NCBI RefSeq assembly: GCF_000003195.3
Contig: NC_012877.2
Location: forward strand, 11,635,106-11,699,105
Reading direction: 5' to 3'
DNA: 64,000 nucleotides
From: Sorghum bicolor
Lineage: Eukaryota > Streptophyta > Magnoliopsida > Poales > Poaceae
Shown here piece by piece: positions 58,650 to 64,000 of this stretch. Position numbers and translations under genes: made by a program. Numbering within the stretch: the first letter of the stretch is position 1; each line of letters starts with the position of its first letter. The notes under the pieces were generated by a model that searched no databases, was not told the DNA's origin, and saw only the letters and a program-made list of their open reading frames with translations.

Positions 58650-60974
58650 AATATTCAAAATAGGAGACGTCGATCTCACCATAGAGCGAATCCACTCTCA
58701 AAGAAGGAAGGAGAATACTATCCTAGTAAAGTTACAAGGTACGAGGATCAAATCACTAAACAAGAAGCAATAGAACCTTGCTGGAGCGAGTGGGACAAAG
58801 AAGCTGAAAGAATGGAGCAAATTGCTGAACAAGAAGCAAGGGAAATAGAAGAACAAAACTGAAGATGGTTGGAAGAGAATAAAGAGACATCATTGCAAGA
58901 TGGACAACTATCTAAGGCTTCCTCAGACAACAAATCCTACAAGTAAGTACTCTTTCCAACCTAGTCATGTCGATAAACTTTAAATTCTGCACCCTTGCCA
59001 TAAGGTAATAATGGTAGTTATCTAACTACTTTAGTACATTTATTCTTTTGCATGTTTAAAAACAATATAAAAATCTCTTATTGCTTTATTATAAAATTTT
59101 AAAAAGCTCCAAAGGATTAGACTTATGGTTTACCCTGTAAGAATATTCACTATGGTAGAACAAAAATAAATTTTCATTTCTTTGCATTATAAATAGAAAA
59201 GCACAAAAATATAAAAATCATGCTACACATTCATATTTGCTCATAAAGATAATCAATTACTCATCTGTCTGACCGCTATCCTATTATCATATTTGAGCCT
59301 CGAGTTTTGGTTTTCTTGTTGGAGTATATATTTGCAGGATTATACAATTAAAGAGTGAGACAGGTTAGTGGGTCACCACTGCTAAGCTTACTCTACAAAG
59401 ATCATTTAAACAAAATATGGAAAATATCTAGCATGGGGGAGGAGCATCCCCTAGTTATCAGGTAATTATACCTAGGCAATTTATTGAGTCTGTTTTATAG
59501 TTATAAAATACCAAAAATATGTGGGCACATGAAGGTCCACGTCTGTTGAGACTTTAGTTAAATAACATCTGAAAAGCAATAAAAATAAGTTTTAGTTAAT
59601 TAGAGTGTGTCTAGGCTCAACTATGAACTAGAAGCTTTGTTTTGGAAATGATGAATAGTTGCTCTGCTAGACTTCTTTCTCCTATGTTTTGGACATGATT
59701 GCTTTAACTTGATAATTTACTCTGAAACTGAATCTTGTGGACTAATATGCTTGAGCTAAGTCTAGGTGATTAACACATATGATATAAGAGAGTTTGAGCT
59801 ACTATTTATCTTATTCTGAACGATGCTAAATTATGGATATTTATCTTTTGAAAATTTCAAACCCTTACATGATGAGCTCTATGTATGACAAAGTTGAATT
59901 CCTACCAAAGCCATATATGATACATATTTAGATTAAGAAACCCTTGCTCATTTATGCTACTTGCTTTCCATTGAGTTTAGTCAACCTTTGTTGTATACTT
60001 AAGAGAGTCCTGCCATGCTTTTAAAATCAAGATCACTCACACACTTCATCCACATTACTCTTACCCTGAGAGTAAGTACAACCATTTTCCACTTTTGTCC
60101 ATTTCCACCATAGAGATGTTTTGCTCTTATACTGGAAGAAAACATCCCAAAATATTCATAAACCCATAAGACAACCTTTATTTGCTCTAAGTTCTTTATT
60201 GTTATCTCTTCAATCAATTTTTGTATCTAAGAATGCATGTGGCTAAAAAAGAGAAGGGAGTAAAAGATGGACAAATGTCCTAGCATTTAAAATAATGGGT
60301 ACTCAGATGCCCCCTCCCAATGAGAAAAAAAGAGAATAAAGATATCCCATGTTCTCCTGAGAAGTTCTGAAAGTTTTAAATAGGAGAGATTAATTTTGAA
60401 GAGCAAAAGTAGAATTAAAATTAGCCACCACATATACACCTATCCACCATATTCCACACACATGCACATCTTGGTTTGATTGTATGACTCGATTCTCTAT
60501 AGATCCTTTGTTTGACTTTATAATATATGAATTGCAAGTATGCTTATCCTTGTTTAATGCCTCTCCTATAAACTCCACTATAATCCTTAGAATTAGGAAG
60601 GCATAATATCATGAATGCCTCAGTGAGATCCACAAATACCACATACTTTGAGAGACTAAGGGTGTCATACAATTAAGCTCTGAGTTTTATTACGAAAACT
60701 TGCAAAAACTCTGGAACACTAGTTGTGTAAAAGAATTTGAGACATAGTGCTTGACTTGATTGTTCTGTCTTTCAATTACTCAAAGACCCATGTGAAGGCT
60801 AAAAGCTCTATAGTTAAAAGGTAATATGGATGAGTTTAAGAGTTAGAGCAATTTTGTCTAATCCAGAGGAAATTTTTGAAAGCATGTGTACTTAGAGAAT
60901 GAAAGCATTGTAGCAACTCCTGATCCAACTCTAGGTTCTGCTAAGGGACTAGCAAAAGGTAAGCTTGGGAGAGT
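58650..60974 (+). other. 3' noncoding region of J
   Basis: No ORF of note. Internal PPT-like hairpin 59430-59452 (GGGGGAGGAGCATCCCC), palindrome GGACAAATGTCC 60269-60280, AGGGAC-loop hairpin 60939-60954 (TGCTA/TAGCA stem), PPT AGCTTGGGAGAGT 60962-60974. Long blocks (for example 60400-60550) still match 4560-4730 of A. Confidence 0.7.
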
Positions 60975-62675
60975 TGTTGACGGTGGATAGCATCAACATT
61001 TTATATATCAAAAGGCATGAAAAATTCATCAATATCTAGAAGGCTAGGGGTTTATCTAACAATTTCCATGAGTTTTGGTGATTTATCAGTTTTCAAGGAC
61101 TGAACCAAAAAACACTAAAAAAGGGACATAACTACAAATATACACCATAGAATTATCCGCAACTCAAGAATACGCCAAACTACTCTAGAAGGATCCAGAA
61201 GAGACTAGAGCAAAGGGGAGGCAGGGCCACCTCTAGGTGGGACCGGTCGGCCCCACCTGCCAGGCCGGCCGACCTTTTGTGAGGGGAACCCTCTCCTCCC
61301 TTCTGGAGTATTCTTCCACCGCCTTTGAGGATCAACCTTAGCCTACGTGAAGTTGGTTTGATCAAACGGCTGTCGTGCATCCCACTAGGCTATATAAGTG
61401 GAGCCAGACCGCCCCCTAGAAACCCTAACTAGAATCCATTCAACTCATTCATTCTATCTCGAGATATTTGGTGCTCAAGTCATCTAGAGCTTCAAGTTCT
61501 AGTTCCTCATAGCCTTCTAGTTCATAGTTTAGCCTAGTTAGATCTAGAGTATAGGAAGTCAAGTTCTTCATTGATCTTGGATTCCCGATGTTGTCAAGAA
61601 GAGAAGAGTCTGGTATAGTTCTTAAGCTTTTCTTTCTTATTGTAATATCTACGTTTGTACGATCATTACTAGCAACATTATTCTTCATTATTATGTTCTT
61701 GATTACATTGTTCATTGTCTACTTTAATATGTCTAGTATAGTTAGTTTGCTATTATATTCATGCACTCGTTGGTATAGGGCTCATCTATTCAATTGCATG
61801 GTGAGTGGTAGTCAATATGTAGACATGGTGTCTAGATGTTTTGCTTATCTATGAGTATCCCCAATCGTACGTGTCGGGTAGTGAGGTAGATCATGGGTGT
61901 GATAGACCCATTGAGTCCTTTGTAGGCCTTCCCCTGTATGGTGGATTGATAGAGTGGGATTGTAAGGTTAAGAGGAGGTTCCTGTACTCATCTTCTCATG
62001 TACATTGCTCCGATGTGTTAGGGAACTATAGTAGTATAACTTAGCCGTGATTGTTAGACATACTTGAACTAAATGGAGTAGCTTTGATTGTAGCTTGAAT
62101 ACTTAGGAGTTATTTCTTTACTACCTGATTAGACAAACGCTGACATGATTAGAGTGCTATGATGGGATTAGCATTATTAGGAGATGATTGATCATACTTA
62201 TTGATCATGTTTATCATATTTATCATTTATCTATTATTTATCTTCTGACACTATCCTGTTATTGAGAGAATTGACATTGGCTACATCTCTTATTCACTGC
62301 ATATATAAGTGTTATCAATACTCTAGAGTAGCTTCTTAGCAATGTCTTCCCAGTGGTAGAATATAAATGACAACTTGGAAATACTCTAGGTAAAATACTA
62401 CAATGGTATAATTATCTGTCCGCTTATAGAATCATTCATAGTTTATATTTATCTTTATTTATTTCTGCCTAGTCATATAAAATGATAAGATTTAGTACCA
62501 GAGTTTATCCCTAGCTTTAAAATTAGGGATGACAACCTAGTTTCACAGTTAGGGGTAAGGTCAACAGGCTAGTGGCTAGTAGCTAAAGGCAAGTTAATTA
62601 ATACCAACATTTCTAGTGTCATTGCGTGGGATAAAGATTTGGGGTTTTATTGCAGTGACGTTAGAAATGCCAACA
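60975..62675 (+). repeat. 3' LTR of J (1701 bp)
   Basis: Same ends as the 5' LTR; TATA at 61391-61398. It differs from the 5' LTR at many sites, including a 12-bp insertion near 61566, so J is older than I and G. Confidence 0.92.
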
Positions 62676-63053
62676 ACGCAGCAACCGACAACCCCTTTCT
62701 CCTCCTCCTCCTTCCCTTTCCTCCTCTTTCTTTCCTCCTCCCCTTCTCCTCCCTTTCTCCTCCTCCTTCTCCTCCCCTTCTCCTCCTCTTCCTTCCCTCC
62801 TCCCTTTCTCCGGCGCGGTAGGTAGGGGCGGTGGGGCACGATAGGGGGTGGTGGGGGTGGGTAGGGGGTGGGCGTGGCGCGGCAGGGGGTGGTGGTAGGC
62901 AGGAGACGATGGGGGCAGTGGGGGCGTGGCGCGGGGGAGGGCAGTGGGGGGCGTGGCAGGGGCGGTGGGGGGCTCGACGCAGTGGGGCGGTGCGGGGCTC
63001 GGCGCGGCGGGGCGGGAGGGGGAGGGCGTGGCGTGGCAGAGGGGGCGGGCAGG
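62676..63053. other. K2 continuation: pyrimidine/purine-rich and G-rich low-complexity DNA
   Basis: 62696-62815 is a CTCCTCC/TTTCCTCC run; 62821-63053 is G-rich (GGGGCGGTGGGG and similar). It adjoins K2 across J by the TSD. The open frames here are Arg/Pro/Gly-only and not convincing. Confidence 0.5.
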
Positions 63054-64000
63054 TGTTGGGTATTCTTAACATCACTACCAAAAGTAGACTTAGTTTTCTA
63101 ATTTTGATAACGGTGCCAAAAATGCCAAACCTATCCCTCACACCACTTAAGCCAAGTTGTCATCCCCAGCATGACATGAGAGATGCGGTATTGAAATATG
63201 CAATTGCTCTTCTAAATAAATAATGAATGGGATCTGCAAGCGCACAGATTAATACCGATGTAGCATTTTAACCGGGAAGTATTCCAGGTATCGTTATTTA
63301 TATTTTTACCACTGGGAAGGGATTAGCAATCATCAATATTGATTATAGAATGGAATATGAGATTGAGTATCTATCATTGCATGTATAGTTGAGAACATTT
63401 ATCTAACTCATTCATACAGGGGTAAGTGTCACATAAAGGATATATGAAGTAATGAATAGTGACAAAGATAATTAGTCTGATTAGCATAACTTAGCCACAT
63501 AATAAATATGATAAGCGCCTCAATTAGATATTCTAGAAAGTCATTAGCATGGAATTAGAACGAACTACAAGAATATTTCCTAAGTTATTCTCAACTATAT
63601 AGTCTAGCATATCATAGTTAGTGCAAGTAAACTTAGCAATCATTGCGAGACAAGACTACGCCCATGCATAGTGATATTAGCAAGGAATATGAGAAACATC
63701 GTAATGACTCCACTATAATAATGTTGCTCTGCCAGCCCAGTACATGATAGGGGGACCATATAAGAATCAATGAAGCTGTCACTATCATGAACTACCCCAC
63801 GATCTGGCATATTGAGTACAATCGCAGATAAATATGGTATAAGCACCACGTCTACACAATATCTATCATTTACCCATGGATCCGATAGATAAACGCTATA
63901 CGATCCTAAACATGTATATAGATCCAATCTAACTAAGCCAAGTATATAACTATGATAGACTAAGAACAATATAATCTTGAATATAAACAAGTAGAGCAAA
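63054..64000 (-). repeat. L: A-type LTR, minus strand, cut by the window end
   Basis: The left end TGTTGGGTATTC is the reverse of the family LTR end. No PBS lies to its left, so it is a 3' LTR of a minus-strand element or a solo LTR. The leader ORF lies at 63640-63999 (minus). Confidence 0.88.

Larger units (their letters stand above)
54282..62675 (+). mobile_element. Gypsy-like element J, diverged relative of A, inserted in K2
   Basis: LTR, degenerate tRNA-Asp PBS, gag-PR-PR pseudogene, 2.3 kb noncoding, PPT, LTR. Again no RT, RNase H or integrase. Flanks are GCGCA (54277-54281) and ACGCA (62676-62680), a TSD with one change. Gag and LTR differ much from A, but the layout and the double protease are the same, so the non-autonomous design is old. 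Confidence 0.9.

Noticed and set aside
36879..63053. GCAGG next to both F (36879-36883) and L (63049-63053), as if they were one element torn apart
   Set aside because: The E1 copy shows the native neighbours of GCAGG, and they do not match the left flank of L. A 5-mer match is weak.
62647..63223. Arg/Pro/Gly-rich frames on both strands
   Set aside because: Simple-sequence DNA; frames run into the adjacent LTR and have no domain features.

Overview
This 64 kb window is plant nuclear DNA made almost entirely of nested transposable elements. The closest match I recognise is a grass (Poaceae): Athila/Tat-like Ty3/gypsy elements primed by tRNA-Asp, Sirevirus-type Ty1/copia elements, a Tat-type element carrying an antisense plant-mobile-domain gene, and CACTA elements with DUF4216-type transposase remnants. 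No intact host gene, tRNA, rRNA or CRISPR array was seen. The species cannot be decided from the sequence.

Layout, left to right. 1-6872: element A, a gypsy-like element with gag and two protease domains but no reverse transcriptase or integrase. 6873-9364 and 14827-16986: two pieces of a minus-strand element C (LTR, PBS, gag, and an antisense plant mobile domain gene). They are separated by B (9365-14826), a second A-type copy that has lost its 3' half. 16987-18702: LTR-like repeat E1. 18703-20523: two A-type LTR fragments in opposite orientation, forming a 0.89 kb inverted repeat. 19637-36878: minus-strand A-type element F, split by a minus-strand Sirevirus-like element G (24538-34306, TSD GCCAT). 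36879-39307: E2, related to E1. 39308-51791: plus-strand Sirevirus fragment H, interrupted inside RNase H by element I (39797-48334, TSD CACAT). I is a near-complete gypsy element with RT, RNase H and integrase. 51793-52089 and 52216-54281: ends of two different CACTA elements. 54282-62675: element J, a diverged relative of A inserted in the second CACTA element. 62676-63053: its low-complexity flank. 63054-64000: start of another minus-strand A-type LTR (L).

The main biological point is the relation between I and A/B/F/J. They share LTR termini, the tRNA-Asp primer site, the polypurine tract, an extra internal PPT-like hairpin, a hairpin just before the PPT, and a GGACA..TGTCC palindrome. 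Their coding content is complementary. A/B/F/J have a CCHC zinc knuckle and two retropepsin-like domains but no polymerase genes. I has RT, RNase H and integrase, but no visible zinc knuckle and no catalytic aspartate in its protease region. This suggests a two-component retrotransposon system, with I-type elements supplying replication enzymes and A-type elements supplying nucleocapsid and protease functions. That is inference, not proof.

All coordinates and motif counts were read by eye. LTR divergence values are hand counts.
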